Of a stretch of DNA of 64,000 nucleotides, positions 15,352 to 25,171 are shown one piece after another. The stretch comes from Streptomyces xantholiticus (GTDB lineage: Bacteria; Actinomycetota; Actinomycetes; Streptomycetales; Streptomycetaceae): positions 202,262 to 266,261 of the forward strand of contig NZ_BMWB01000007.1 of the NCBI RefSeq assembly GCF_014651015.1. Reading direction: 5' to 3'. The first letter of the stretch is position 1. Every line of letters starts with the position of its first letter. Made by a program: the position numbers and the translations under genes. Under the pieces are notes generated by a model that was given only the letters and a program-made list of their open reading frames with translations, had not been told where the DNA came from and did no database searches.

Positions 15352-16905
15352 TCAAACATCACCCTTGTCCTGGATGACCGGAAAGCGCCTCGGCGCCACG
15401 AGGACCAGCACCAGCAGCGCCAGCCCCGCCGCGGCCGCCGCGCCGACGTAGACGTGGTCGACGGCCGAGTCCACCGCGCGGCGGAGGCCGTCGGTGGCGG
15501 AGGCGGTCAGCGTGGCCGGGTTCTCCAGGGCGTGGGAGACCGAGTCGAGGCTTCCCCCGCCGAGACGGGCGAGGAGGACGGCGTTGGCGATCGCGCCGAA
15601 GAGGGCCGCGCCCAAGGACTGGCCGACCTGGCGGCAGAACAGGACGGACGCGGTGGTGGTGCCGCGCTCCGACCAGCCGACGGTGGACTGGACACCGACG
15701 ATCAGGGGAAGTTGGAAGAGGCCGAGTGCCGCGCCGAGCAGCAGCATGATCAGGGCGGGCTGCCACGGTTCGCCGGGGAACGGCAGTAGCGGGAAGGCGA
15801 GCAGGATCAGCATCGCGAGGCCGATTCCGAGCATCGCGCACCGGCGGAAGCCGATGCGGTTGTAGACGCGGTCGGACAGGGCGGCACTGACCGGCCAGCT
15901 CAGCGTCATCACCGAGAGGACGAAGCCCGCGGCGATCGGGCCGAGGCCGAGGACGGACTGGGCGTAGGTGGGGAGGAAGACGGTCGGGGCGACCATCAGC
16001 AGGCCGAGCGCGCCCAGCGCCAGGTTGACCGCCGCGATGGTGCGTCGGCGCCAGACCCAGCCGGGGATGATCGGCTCCGCGGCGCGGCGTTCGACGGCGA
16101 CGGTGAGGGCGACGAGGACCGCGCTGCCTCCCAGCAGGGCCAGTGACGGGGGCGAGAGCCACGGCCAGGCGATGCCGCCCTGGACGAGGGCGGTGAGCAG
16201 CAGGGTGCCGGCCGCGAACACGCACAGGGCGCCTGCCCAGTCGACGCGTGGCCGCGCCGTGGGCGCGGGGCGGGCCGGTTCCGTGAAGTAGTGCAGGACC
16301 AGGAAGAGCGCGACCGCGCCGACGGGCAGGTTGATGAGGAAGATCCAGCGCCAGTCCGCGTATCCGGCGAGCAGCCCGCCGACGGCGGGCCCCGCGACGG
16401 CCGAGGTGGCCCACACCGTGGAGAGTTTGGCCTGGATCTTGGGGCGCTCGGCGAGCGGGTAGAGGTCGGCGGCGATGGTCTGCACCGTGCCTTGGAGCGC
16501 CCCGCCGCCGAGGCCCTGTACGACGCGGAACGCGATGAGCGCGGCCATGTTCCAGGCGAGCGCGCACAACAAGGAGCCGACGAGGAACAGGACGATGCCG
16601 GCGACGAGGACGGGCTTGCGGCCGAAGGTGTCGGACAGCTTGCCGTACACCGGGAGGGTGACGGTCACGGCGAGGAGGTAGCCGGAGAAGAGCCAGGAGA
16701 AGACCGCGAAGCCGCCCAGATCGCCGACGATCTGGGGCACGGCGGTCGAGACGATGGTCCCGTCGAGCGCGGCGAGCGCCATGCCCAGCATCAGTGCGGC
16801 GACGACCGGGCCCCGCCCCCGGGGAGCGGCCGGGTGCGCTGCGGCGCCGGGCAGGCGTTCCGTACGGCCGGTGATTCCCATGGCTTCCCCGGGTCCTTTC
16901 GTCAT
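15352..16905 (-). CDS. MFS drug-efflux transporter (DHA2/EmrB-like, about 14 TM)
   Basis: About 517 residues from ATG 16905 (MTKGPGEAMGITG); the internal ATG at 16881, with GGGGAAG just upstream, is an equally reasonable start. Motifs: ALDGTIVSTAVPQIVGDLGG in the first helix (the DHA2 LDxTIVNxALP signature), GKLSDTFGRKPVLVAG in loop 2-3, and RVVQGLGGGALQGTVQTIAA in helix 4-5. This fits proton-driven export of drugs or metabolites. No regulator gene is adjacent; the start faces the ABC operon at 17266 across a 360-base divergent gap. Confidence 0.9.
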   Translation of the reverse strand: MTKGPGEAMGITGRTERLPGAAAHPAAPRGRGPVVAALMLGMALAALDGTIVSTAVPQIVGDLGGFAVFSWLFSGYLLAVTVTLPVYGKLSDTFGRKPVLVAGIVLFLVGSLLCALAWNMAALIAFRVVQGLGGGALQGTVQTIAADLYPLAERPKIQAKLSTVWATSAVAGPAVGGLLAGYADWRWIFLINLPVGAVALFLVLHYFTEPARPAPTARPRVDWAGALCVFAAGTLLLTALVQGGIAWPWLSPPSLALLGGSAVLVALTVAVERRAAEPIIPGWVWRRRTIAAVNLALGALGLLMVAPTVFLPTYAQSVLGLGPIAAGFVLSVMTLSWPVSAALSDRVYNRIGFRRCAMLGIGLAMLILLAFPLLPFPGEPWQPALIMLLLGAALGLFQLPLIVGVQSTVGWSERGTTTASVLFCRQVGQSLGAALFGAIANAVLLARLGGGSLDSVSHALENPATLTASATDGLRRAVDSAVDHVYVGAAAAAGLALLVLVLVAPRRFPVIQDKGDV

Positions 16906-17265
16906 GCATCTATTTCCGGGGGACACCTTCTCACTTGGCCCCCACGCGGGGGGAGGGTGCAGTCGCGTCCTTGGAAGGTCCACCTGGGGGTGGAGTCCCC
17001 TAGGGGCTCCTCCTTACTTCTGCCCAGGGGACGTTCGTACCGGCGGACGACGAGAAGGCGGGTGCCGTTCCTTAGCTTGTTCTTACGGCCGCAGGAGGCC
17101 GCTGCGCAGGAGCAGTACCGGACGGGGGTGGGGAAAACCCCCGGGCCAAGACTGCGCTGCGCACCAGCGCGCCGGACCGCTTCCGTCGCGAGACTCGGGA
17201 CAGAGACGCGGCGACCTCGATCGCTGACTTCGGACCACTGAATTCCCAGAGCAAGGAGACCTACC
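16906..17265. other. Divergent promoter region between MFS and ABC genes
   Basis: 360 bases without a gene I can support. It contains the 10-bp palindrome CCCCTAGGGG (16997-17006) flanked by GAGT and CTCC, and a relatively T-rich stretch CCTTAGCTTGTTCTTACGG near 17071-17089 that could hold promoter elements for the ABC operon. The region near 17250 gives the AAGGAG ribosome site of the next gene. Confidence 0.5.
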
Positions 17266-18054
17266 GTGACTACGGCTGTAACCACCCCCGCGTACGGGGA
17301 AACCGGAGGGCGTACGGCCGTCGCCGCACGGGGGCGGCAGGTCGTCAAGGCATACGGCGCCGGTGAGACCCGTGTCGTCGCGCTCGATCACGTCGACGTG
17401 GACATCGCCCGCGGGCAGTTCACGGCGATCATGGGGCCGTCGGGCTCCGGCAAGTCGACACTGATGCACTGTCTGGCCGGCCTCGACACCGTCACCTCGG
17501 GCCAGATCTTCCTCGACGACACCGAGATCACCGGCCTCAAGGACAAGAAGCTCACGCAACTGCGCCGGGACCGGGTCGGCTTCATCTTCCAGGCCTTCAA
17601 CCTGCTGCCGACGCTGAACGCCCTGGAGAACATCACGCTCCCCATGGACATCGCCGGCCGCAAGCCGGACGCCGCGTGGCTGAACCGGGTCGTGGAGACG
17701 GTGGGTCTCGCGGAGCGGCTGGGGCACCGGCCGACCCAGCTCTCCGGCGGCCAGCAGCAGCGCGTCGCCGTGGCCCGTGCCCTCGCCGCCCGCCCGGAGA
17801 TCATCTTCGGTGACGAGCCGACCGGAAACCTGGACTCGCGGGCGGGTGCCGAAGTGCTCGGCTTCCTCCGCAGGTCGGTCGACGAGCTGGGCCAGACGAT
17901 CGTGATGGTCACCCACGACCCGGTCGCCGCCTCCTACGCGGACCGCGTCCTGTACCTCGCCGACGGCCGCATCGTCGACGAGATGCTGCGGCCGACCGCG
18001 GAGGCCGTCCTCGACCGTATGAAGGACTTCGACGCCCGTGGGCGGACGTCATGA
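17266..18054 (+). CDS. ABC transporter ATP-binding protein (MacB/LolD type), copy 1
   Basis: 262 residues from GTG, with AAGGAG 8 bases upstream. Walker A is IMGPSGSGKSTLMHCLAGLD, the Q loop FIFQAFNLLPTLNA, the signature QLSGGQQQRVAVARALA, Walker B IIFGDEPTGNLDSR and the switch His in VMVTHDP. This class powers FtsX-like permeases that move lipoproteins, peptides or antibiotics or act mechanically rather than as classical importers. It overlaps the permease gene (ATGA). A close paralogue lies at 57141-57911 on the other strand. Confidence 0.96.
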   Translation: MTTAVTTPAYGETGGRTAVAARGRQVVKAYGAGETRVVALDHVDVDIARGQFTAIMGPSGSGKSTLMHCLAGLDTVTSGQIFLDDTEITGLKDKKLTQLRRDRVGFIFQAFNLLPTLNALENITLPMDIAGRKPDAAWLNRVVETVGLAERLGHRPTQLSGGQQQRVAVARALAARPEIIFGDEPTGNLDSRAGAEVLGFLRRSVDELGQTIVMVTHDPVAASYADRVLYLADGRIVDEMLRPTAEAVLDRMKDFDARGRTS

Positions 18055-20621
18055 CCGTGTTCAGGACCTCGCTGCGCAACTTCTTCGCGCACAAGGGCCG
18101 TATGGCCCTCTCGGCCGTCGCCGTGCTGCTGTCCGTGGCCTTCGTGTCGGGGACGCTCGTGTTCACCGACACCATGAACACCACCTTCGACAAGCTCTTC
18201 GCCACCTCCGCCGCGGACGTGACCGTCAGCCCCAAGGGCGCCGAGGCCACGGAGGCACCGGCGACCGGTCGGCCCGAGACACTGCCCGCCGATCTCGTCG
18301 ACGAGGTCGGCTCGGTCGAGGGCGTGAAGTCCGCCGAGGGCGCCGTGTCCAGCATGAGCGTCACCGTCGTCAACTCCGAGAACAAGAACATGGGCTCCAC
18401 CACCGGCGCCCCGACGATCGCGGCCAACTGGACCGAGAACGAACTCAAGTCGATGGAGATCGCCTCGGGTCACGCCCCGCGCGGCCCCACCGAGGTCATG
18501 GTCGACGCCGACACGGCCGACAAGCACAACCTGAAGATGGGCGACGAACTGCGGACGATCGCCGTCACCGGTGACTTCACCGCGAAGATCTCCGGCATCG
18601 CCGACTTCAAGGTCACCAACCCCGGCGCGGCCGTCGTCTTCTACGACACCGCCACCGCACAGCGTGAACTCCTCGGCAAGGAGGGCCTGTTCACCCAGGT
18701 GCTGGTGGTCGCCGACGCCGGTGTCAGCGACGAGGCGCTGAAGAAGAACCTGGCTTCCGCGCTGGAGCAGCCGTACAAGCTGCAGACAGCGAAGGAGGCG
18801 GCGGACGCCGGGCGCGAGGAGGTCGGTTCGTTCCTCGACGTGATGAAGTACGCGATGCTCGGATTCGCCGGGATCGCCTTCCTCGTCGGCATCTTCCTGA
18901 TCGTCAACACCTTTTCCATGCTGGTCGCGCAGCGCACCCGGGAGATCGGTCTGATGCGCGCCATCGGGTCGAGCCGCAAGCAGGTCAACCGCTCCGTGCT
19001 CATCGAGGCGGTGCTGCTCGGGCTGGTCGGCTCGATCGCCGGTGTGGCCGCAGGTGTCGGGCTGGCCGTCGGGCTGATGAGGATGATGTCCGCGGTCGGT
19101 ATGAACCTCTCCACGGACGACCTGACCGTGAAGTGGACCACCCCCGTGGTCGGCATGGTGCTCGGCATCGTCGTCACCACCCTCGCCGCGTACATTCCCG
19201 CGCGCCGCGCCGGCAAGGTCTCGCCCATGGCGGCCCTGCGTGACTCGGGCATGCCGACCGACGCCAAGGCCGGCTGGATCCGCGGCGGCACCGGTCTCGT
19301 CCTGACCGCCGCCGGTGCGGCGGCCCTGGTGGCCGCCACGCAGGCGGGCAAGGCGAGCGAGGGGTCGATGTTCCTCGGCCTCGGTGTGGTGCTGTCGCTG
19401 ATCGGTTTCGTCGTGATCGGTCCGCTGCTGGCGGGGGGTGTGGTGCGGGTGATCAGCGCCCTGGTGCTGCGGATGTTCGGCCCGGTCGGCCGGATGGCGG
19501 AGCGCAACGCGCTGCGCAACCCGCGCCGTACGGGAGCGACCGGCGCCGCCCTGATGATCGGCCTCGCCCTGGTGGCGTGCCTGTCGGTGGTCGGCTCGTC
19601 GATGGTTGCCTCCGCGACGGAGGAGCTCGACAAGTCGGTGGGCGCCGACTTCATCGTGCAGTCCGCCACCATGGGACCGATCGTGCCGCAGGCGCAGCAG
19701 GCCCTGAAGAAGACGCCGGGCCTCGAGCACGTCACCGAGTACAAGGGCGTCGACGCGAAGATCACCGCTCCGGACGGTACGACGGAGGACCTCCAGCTGG
19801 CCGCCGCCGACCCGACGTACGCGCAGGACCTGCGCCGCGAGACGGTGGCGGGTGAGCTGTCCGCCGCGTACGGCAAGGACGCGATCTCCGTCGGCAGCGA
19901 CTACGCGGACCGGCGGGGTGTGAAGGTCGGCGACACGATCGAGGTCGACTTCAAGAACGGCCGTCCGGCCGAGCTGAAGGTCGCCGCGATCACCTCCGAC
20001 GACACCAACGTCGACAAGGGCGCGATGTACCTGAACATCACGACCGCCGCGCGGTACATCCCGGCCGAGAAGATGCCCGAGAACATGATCATGTTCGCCA
20101 AGGCGGTCGACGGTCAGGAGAAGGAGGCGTACACCGCGCTGAAGAAGTCGCTCGCCGAGTACCCGCAGTACAAGGTGCAGAACCAGACCGACTTCAAGCA
20201 GGACCTGAAGGACCAGATCGGACAGCTGCTCAACATCGTCTACGGCCTGCTGGCGCTCGCGATCATCGTCGCGGTCCTGGGTGTGGTGAACACCCTCGCC
20301 CTCTCGGTGGTCGAGCGGACCCGTGAGATCGGTCTGATGCGGGCCATCGGCCTCTCGCGGCGCCAGCTGCGCCGCATGATCCGCCTGGAGTCGGTGGTCA
20401 TCGCCCTCTTCGGGGCGCTGCTCGGCCTCGGTCTGGGCATGGGCTGGGGCACGTCGGCCCAGAAGCTGCTGGCGCTGGAGGGCCTGGGTGTCCTGGACAT
20501 CCCGTGGCCGACGATCATCACGGTCTTCGTGGGGTCGGCGTTCGTGGGCCTGTTCGCGGCCCTGGTTCCGGCGTTCCGGGCGGGCCGGATGAACGTGCTG
20601 AACGCGATCGCGACCGAGTAG
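18051..20621 (+). CDS. FtsX-like ABC permease, copy 1
   Basis: An 856-residue permease with an N-terminal helix (MALSAVAVLLSVAFVSGTLV), an extracytoplasmic domain to about residue 265, then two FtsX core modules: MLGFAGIAFLVGIFLIVNTF with AQRTREIGLMRAIGSSRKQV, and later LLALAIIVAVLGVVNTLALS with VERTREIGLMRAIGLSRRQL. This double FtsX arrangement is typical of actinobacterial MacB-type permeases. It works with the ATPase encoded just upstream. Substrate unknown; envelope stress or peptide/lipid export is inference. Confidence 0.95.
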   Translation: MTVFRTSLRNFFAHKGRMALSAVAVLLSVAFVSGTLVFTDTMNTTFDKLFATSAADVTVSPKGAEATEAPATGRPETLPADLVDEVGSVEGVKSAEGAVSSMSVTVVNSENKNMGSTTGAPTIAANWTENELKSMEIASGHAPRGPTEVMVDADTADKHNLKMGDELRTIAVTGDFTAKISGIADFKVTNPGAAVVFYDTATAQRELLGKEGLFTQVLVVADAGVSDEALKKNLASALEQPYKLQTAKEAADAGREEVGSFLDVMKYAMLGFAGIAFLVGIFLIVNTFSMLVAQRTREIGLMRAIGSSRKQVNRSVLIEAVLLGLVGSIAGVAAGVGLAVGLMRMMSAVGMNLSTDDLTVKWTTPVVGMVLGIVVTTLAAYIPARRAGKVSPMAALRDSGMPTDAKAGWIRGGTGLVLTAAGAAALVAATQAGKASEGSMFLGLGVVLSLIGFVVIGPLLAGGVVRVISALVLRMFGPVGRMAERNALRNPRRTGATGAALMIGLALVACLSVVGSSMVASATEELDKSVGADFIVQSATMGPIVPQAQQALKKTPGLEHVTEYKGVDAKITAPDGTTEDLQLAAADPTYAQDLRRETVAGELSAAYGKDAISVGSDYADRRGVKVGDTIEVDFKNGRPAELKVAAITSDDTNVDKGAMYLNITTAARYIPAEKMPENMIMFAKAVDGQEKEAYTALKKSLAEYPQYKVQNQTDFKQDLKDQIGQLLNIVYGLLALAIIVAVLGVVNTLALSVVERTREIGLMRAIGLSRRQLRRMIRLESVVIALFGALLGLGLGMGWGTSAQKLLALEGLGVLDIPWPTIITVFVGSAFVGLFAALVPAFRAGRMNVLNAIATE

Positions 20622-20667
20622 TCGACGGTCTGCCGGTCCCGTACGGGGGTCGGGGCCGGCGGGCACG

Positions 20668-20708
20668 CGACGGCCCCGGGTGTCCATGGCGGACACCCGG
20701 GGCCGTCG
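20668..20708. terminator. Bidirectional terminator between the ABC permease and the PIN gene
   Basis: A perfect 18-bp inverted repeat (arm CGACGGCCCCGGGTGTCC) with loop ATGGC, placed between convergent genes 46 bases after the permease stop and 14 bases before the PIN stop. Confidence 0.9.
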
Positions 20709-20722
20709 TCTGCGGGAACGTG

Positions 20723-21097
20723 TCAGACCTGGAGCACCGGGACGTCGTACATCGGAATGCGCTTGTCGCGGGTGACCAGGGTCAGGCCCTCCGTCTGGGC
20801 CTGGGCGATCAGCATCCGGTCGAACGGATCGCGGTGGTGGAACGGGAGCTGTCCGGCGCGGATGCCGTGCAGGCCTGTAATGGGGAGCGGTTTGAGCTGG
20901 CAGTCGCGGGCTCGTTCCGGTAGGTCCTCAGGACCGTCCAGCTTTCCCAGAACCTGCTTGACGGCGAGTTCCCATGGAGTCACGGCGCTGACATAGGCAA
21001 GTGCTTCCGTGTCGAGCAGTTCCTTCGTCTCTTCGGACAGTTGAGGCGAGTCGAGCAACCACCACACCACGATGTGGGTGTCTGCGAGCAGTTTCAC
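20723..21097 (-). CDS. PIN-domain ribonuclease toxin (VapC-like)
   Basis: A 124-residue PIN domain: MKLLADTHIVVWWL gives the first acidic residue Asp6, then TPWELAVK (Glu43), HRDPFDRMLIAQA (Asp90 and Asp93) and a TRD segment near residue 109. These conserved acids bind Mg2+ in RNA-cleaving toxins. The start overlaps the upstream antitoxin stop (ATGA), a classic antitoxin-first operon. The target RNA is unknown. Confidence 0.92.
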   Translation of the reverse strand: MKLLADTHIVVWWLLDSPQLSEETKELLDTEALAYVSAVTPWELAVKQVLGKLDGPEDLPERARDCQLKPLPITGLHGIRAGQLPFHHRDPFDRMLIAQAQTEGLTLVTRDKRIPMYDVPVLQV

Positions 21098-21357
21098 CGG
21101 CCGTTCTCCGTGGAGAGACCGAAGGCGTCGGCGAAGCCTTCGTCGTCGGAGATGTCGTCGAAGTCGTCGTGGAAGACGACCGGCTCGGGCAGTGATCCCC
21201 GTGCCGTCCTGCGGACCTTCGAAGCGAGCGGGATCACCTTGGCCACAGGTGCGCCCGCCTTGCTGATGATCACCTCTTCGCCGGTGGCGACCGCTTCGAG
21301 GATCTTGGAGAAGTGGGTCTTCGCCTCGTGGACGTTGTACTGCCGGGCTGCTTCCAT
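21094..21357 (-). CDS. Phd/YefM-family antitoxin
   Basis: 87 residues. The N-terminal half (YNVHEAKTHFSKILEAVATG, then EEVIISKAGAPVAKVIPL) is the DNA-binding Phd/YefM fold. The acidic tail FHDDFDDISDDEGFADAFG is the part expected to wrap and inhibit the PIN toxin encoded next. Such antitoxins repress their own promoter, and an inverted repeat lies 26 bases upstream of the start. Confidence 0.92.
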   Translation of the reverse strand: MEAARQYNVHEAKTHFSKILEAVATGEEVIISKAGAPVAKVIPLASKVRRTARGSLPEPVVFHDDFDDISDDEGFADAFGLSTENGR

Positions 21358-21382
21358 CGCGGCCTCACCGATGAAGGGATGG

Positions 21383-21401
21383 ACTAAGGAGTGGACTTAG
21401 T
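21383..21401. promoter_or_regulatory. Inverted repeat upstream of the toxin-antitoxin operon
   Basis: ACTAAG-N7-CTTAGT, in a short AT-rich stretch that also reads as two direct copies (GGACTAAG and GGACTTAG). The position, just upstream of the antitoxin start, fits an autoregulatory operator overlapping the promoter. Confidence 0.5.
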
Positions 21402-21570
21402 TTAGCGGTCCCCTCGGCATCCGAGCCAGCTCGTGCACTCTCCGGAGTGACGTCGATCCGTCGAGCGAGTGACATACGCACGTCGTAGGCTGGAGACCCC
21501 CCGGCCCGTTCGACGTGTCGGGCGCATCGCGTTGCCCACCCCCCTCGCTCCTCCTGGACGGAACCCCTTC

Positions 21571-24500
21571 ATGAGCCTGCACGGTCTGCTCGATGCCGTC
21601 GTATCCGACCCGGCGCTCGCCGAAGCGGTCAGGACGGCCGCGGACGGCCACCGTATGCACGTCGACCTGGTGGGACCGCCCGCCGCGCGGCCCTTCGCCG
21701 TGGCCGCGCTGGCCCGTGACTCGGGCCGACCCGTGCTGGCCGTCACCGCCACCGGGCGGGAGGCCGAGGACCTGGCCGCCGCGCTGCGCTCGCTGCTGCC
21801 CGGCGAGGGCGTCGTCGAGTACCCGTCCTGGGAGACGCTGCCGCACGAGCGGCTCTCGCCCCGCTCCGACACCGTCGGCCGCCGCCTGGCCGTGCTGCGC
21901 CGCCTGGCGCACCCCTCGTCCGACGACCCGGCCACGGGCCCCGTGCAGGTCGTCGTCGCTCCCGTACGGTCCGTGCTGCAGCCACAGGTCAAGGGCCTCG
22001 GCGACCTGGAGCCCGTTGCGCTGCGCACCGGACGGCAGGCCGACCTCGAAGAGGTCGTGGAGGGGCTGGCGGCCGCGGCGTACTCGCGGGTGGAACTGGT
22101 CGAGAAGCGGGGCGAGTTCGCGGTGCGCGGCGGCATCCTGGACGTCTTCCCGCCGACCGAGGAGCACCCCCTTCGGGTGGAGTTCTGGGGCGACGACGTC
22201 GAGGAGATCCGTTACTTCAAGGTGGCCGACCAGCGCTCCCTGGAGGTGGCGGAGCACGGTCTGTGGGCGCCGCCGTGCCGTGAGCTGCTGCTGACGGACG
22301 ACGTGCGGCAGCGGGCCGCCGCGCTCGCGGAGGCCCATCCGGAGCTGGGCGAACTGCTCGGCAAGATCGCCGAGGGCATCGCGGTCGAGGGCATGGAGTC
22401 GCTGGCGCCGGTGCTCGTCGACGAGATGGAACTACTGCTGGACGTGCTGCCCGAGGGCGCGATGGCCGTGGTGTGCGACCCGGAGCGGGTGCGTACGCGG
22501 GCGGCGGACCTGGTCGCCACCAGCCAGGAGTTCCTCCAGGCGTCCTGGGCGGCGACGGCGGGCGGTGGCCAGGCCCCGATCGACGTCGACGCCGCGTCGC
22601 TGTGGGGCCTCGCCGACGTACGGGACCGGGCGCGCGAACTCGGCATGATGTGGTGGTCCGTGTCCCCGTTCGCCGCCGACGCCTCCGACGTGGCGGACGA
22701 CACCCTCAAGCTCGGCATGCACGCCCCGGAGGCGTACCGCGGCGACACCGCCCGGGCGCTGGCCGACACCAAGGGCTGGCTGGCCGACGGCTGGCGCACC
22801 GTCTTCGTGACCGAGGCGCACGGACCCGCGTCCCGGACGGTCGAGGTGCTCGGCGGCGAGGGCATCGCGGCCCGGCTGGACGCCGACCTGGCCGACATCA
22901 CGCCGTCCGTCGTCCATGTCGCCTGCGGTTCGGTCGAGTACGGCTTCGTCGACCCGGCGCTCAAGCTGGTGGTCCTCACGGAGACCGACCTGACCGGCCA
23001 GAAGGCGGCGGGCAAGGACGGCCAGCGGATGCCCACGCGGCGCCGCAAGACCATCGACCCGCTGACCCTCGAGGCCGGCGACTACATCGTCCACGAGCAG
23101 CACGGCGTGGGCCGCTACATCGAGATGGTGCAGCGCACGGTCCAGGGCGCGACCCGGGAGTACCTGCTCGTCGAGTACGCCCCGGCCAAGCGCGGCCAGC
23201 CCGGCGACCGGCTCTACATCCCCACGGAGCAGCTGGAGCAGGTCACCAAGTACGTGGGCGGCGAGGCCCCGACGCTGCACCGGCTGGGCGGCGCCGACTG
23301 GACGAAGACCAAGGCGCGCGCGAAGAAGGCGGTCAAGGAGATCGCCGCGGACCTGATCAAGCTCTACTCGGCCCGGATGGCCGCACCCGGCCATGCCTTC
23401 GGGCCGGACACCCCGTGGCAGCGGGAGTTGGAGGACGCCTTCGCGTACGTCGAGACGCCCGACCAGTTGTCCACGATCGCCGAGGTCAAGGAGGACATGG
23501 AGAAGACGGTTCCGATGGACCGTCTGATCTGCGGCGACGTGGGCTACGGCAAGACGGAGATCGCGGTCAGGGCGGCCTTCAAGGCGGTCCAGGACGGCAA
23601 GCAGGTCGCCGTCCTCGTCCCGACGACCCTCCTCGTCCAGCAGCACTTCGGTACGTTCTCCGAGCGGTACTCGCAGTTCCCCGTCGTCACGCGCGCGTTG
23701 TCCCGTTTCCAGTCGGAGGCCGAGGCGAAGGCGACGCTGGAGGGGCTGCGGGACGGCTCGGTCGACATCGTGATCGGCACGCACCGGCTGTTCTCCTCGG
23801 AGACCAGGTTCAAGGACCTGGGTCTCGTCGTCGTCGACGAGGAGCAGCGGTTCGGTGTCGAGCACAAGGAGCAGCTGAAGAAGCTGCGGGCCAACGTCGA
23901 CGTGCTGACCATGTCCGCGACCCCCATTCCGCGCACGCTGGAGATGGCGGTGACCGGCATCCGCGAGATGTCCACGATCACCACCCCGCCGGAGGAGCGG
24001 CACCCGGTGCTGACCTTCGTCGGCCCGTACGAGGAGAAGCAGATCGGCGCGGCCGTCCGGCGTGAACTGCTGCGCGAGGGCCAGGTCTTCTACATTCACA
24101 ACCGCGTCGAGTCCATCGACCGGGCGGCGGCCCGGCTCCGGGAGATCATTCCCGAGGCGCGTATCGCCACCGCCCACGGCCAGATGTCGGAGTCGGCGCT
24201 GGAGCAGGTCGTCGTCGACTTCTGGGAGAAGAAGTTCGACGTGCTGGTCTCCACGACGATCGTCGAGTCCGGTATCGACATCTCCAACGCCAACACGCTC
24301 ATCGTGGAGCGCGGCGACAACTTCGGCCTCTCGCAGCTGCACCAGCTGCGCGGCCGCGTCGGCCGCGGCCGCGAGCGGGGCTACGCGTACTTCCTCTACC
24401 CGCCGGAGAAGCCGCTCACCGAGACCGCTCACGAGCGTCTTGCGACCATCGCCCAGCACACCGAGATGGGCGCGGGCATGTACGTCGCCATGAAGGACCT

Positions 24501-25104
24501 GGAGATCCGCGGCGCGGGCAATCTGCTCGGCGGCGAGCAGTCGGGCCACATCGCGGGCGTCGGCTTCGACCTGTACGTCCGCATGGTCGGCGAGGCGGTC
24601 GCCGACTACCGCGCGTCGCTCGAGGGCGGTGTGGAGGAGGAGCCGCCGCTCGAGGTCAAGATCGAGCTCCCGGTCGACGCGCACGTGCCGCACGACTACG
24701 CGCCCGGCGAGCGGCTGCGGCTCCAGGCGTACCGGGCGATCGCCTCCGCCAACACGGAGGAGGACATCAAGGCGGTCCGCGAGGAGCTCACCGACCGCTA
24801 CGGCAAGCTGCCGGAGCCCGTGGAGAACCTGCTGCTGGTGGCCGGTCTGCGAATGCTGGCGCGCGCGTGCGGTGTGGGCGAGATCGTGCTCCAGGGGGCG
24901 AACATCCGCTTCGCACCGGTGGAGTTGCGCGAGTCGCAGGAGCTGCGGCTGAAGCGGCTGTACCCGCGTACGGTGATCAAGCCCGGGGTCCACCAGATCC
25001 TGGTGCCGCGCCCGGCGGCGGGGAAGATCGGCGGCAAGCCCGTGGTGGGCCGGGAACTGCTGGCGTGGACGGGCGAGTTCCTGACGACGATCCTGGGTTC
25101 GTGA
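21571..25104 (+). CDS. mfd: Transcription-repair coupling factor
   Basis: Mfd is a DNA translocase that removes RNA polymerase stalled at lesions and recruits UvrA. The 1177-residue protein starts at ATG 21571 (MSLHGLLDAVV). It has the UvrB-like N-terminal module (ALRSLLPGEGVVEYPSWETL), the RNA-polymerase-interaction segment (DYIVHEQHGVGRYIEM), helicase motifs GDVGYGKTE (Gly655-Glu663) and VVDEEQRFGVEHK (DEEQ 756-759), TMSATPIPRTLEMA, and the C-terminal autoinhibitory domain. A longer in-frame reading upstream begins in the promoter region and is rejected. Confidence 0.97.
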   Translation: MSLHGLLDAVVSDPALAEAVRTAADGHRMHVDLVGPPAARPFAVAALARDSGRPVLAVTATGREAEDLAAALRSLLPGEGVVEYPSWETLPHERLSPRSDTVGRRLAVLRRLAHPSSDDPATGPVQVVVAPVRSVLQPQVKGLGDLEPVALRTGRQADLEEVVEGLAAAAYSRVELVEKRGEFAVRGGILDVFPPTEEHPLRVEFWGDDVEEIRYFKVADQRSLEVAEHGLWAPPCRELLLTDDVRQRAAALAEAHPELGELLGKIAEGIAVEGMESLAPVLVDEMELLLDVLPEGAMAVVCDPERVRTRAADLVATSQEFLQASWAATAGGGQAPIDVDAASLWGLADVRDRARELGMMWWSVSPFAADASDVADDTLKLGMHAPEAYRGDTARALADTKGWLADGWRTVFVTEAHGPASRTVEVLGGEGIAARLDADLADITPSVVHVACGSVEYGFVDPALKLVVLTETDLTGQKAAGKDGQRMPTRRRKTIDPLTLEAGDYIVHEQHGVGRYIEMVQRTVQGATREYLLVEYAPAKRGQPGDRLYIPTEQLEQVTKYVGGEAPTLHRLGGADWTKTKARAKKAVKEIAADLIKLYSARMAAPGHAFGPDTPWQRELEDAFAYVETPDQLSTIAEVKEDMEKTVPMDRLICGDVGYGKTEIAVRAAFKAVQDGKQVAVLVPTTLLVQQHFGTFSERYSQFPVVTRALSRFQSEAEAKATLEGLRDGSVDIVIGTHRLFSSETRFKDLGLVVVDEEQRFGVEHKEQLKKLRANVDVLTMSATPIPRTLEMAVTGIREMSTITTPPEERHPVLTFVGPYEEKQIGAAVRRELLREGQVFYIHNRVESIDRAAARLREIIPEARIATAHGQMSESALEQVVVDFWEKKFDVLVSTTIVESGIDISNANTLIVERGDNFGLSQLHQLRGRVGRGRERGYAYFLYPPEKPLTETAHERLATIAQHTEMGAGMYVAMKDLEIRGAGNLLGGEQSGHIAGVGFDLYVRMVGEAVADYRASLEGGVEEEPPLEVKIELPVDAHVPHDYAPGERLRLQAYRAIASANTEEDIKAVREELTDRYGKLPEPVENLLLVAGLRMLARACGVGEIVLQGANIRFAPVELRESQELRLKRLYPRTVIKPGVHQILVPRPAAGKIGGKPVVGRELLAWTGEFLTTILGS

Positions 25105-25171
25105 GCCGCGTGTGATTTCTTCGGTCGTCGGCCGAGCCGGGCACGGCCGACGGCCTCGGTGACCACGGTGG

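Noticed and set aside
20240..20521. Small antisense frames opposite the FtsX permease
   Set aside because: No start signals or family features; the plus frame is clearly coding.
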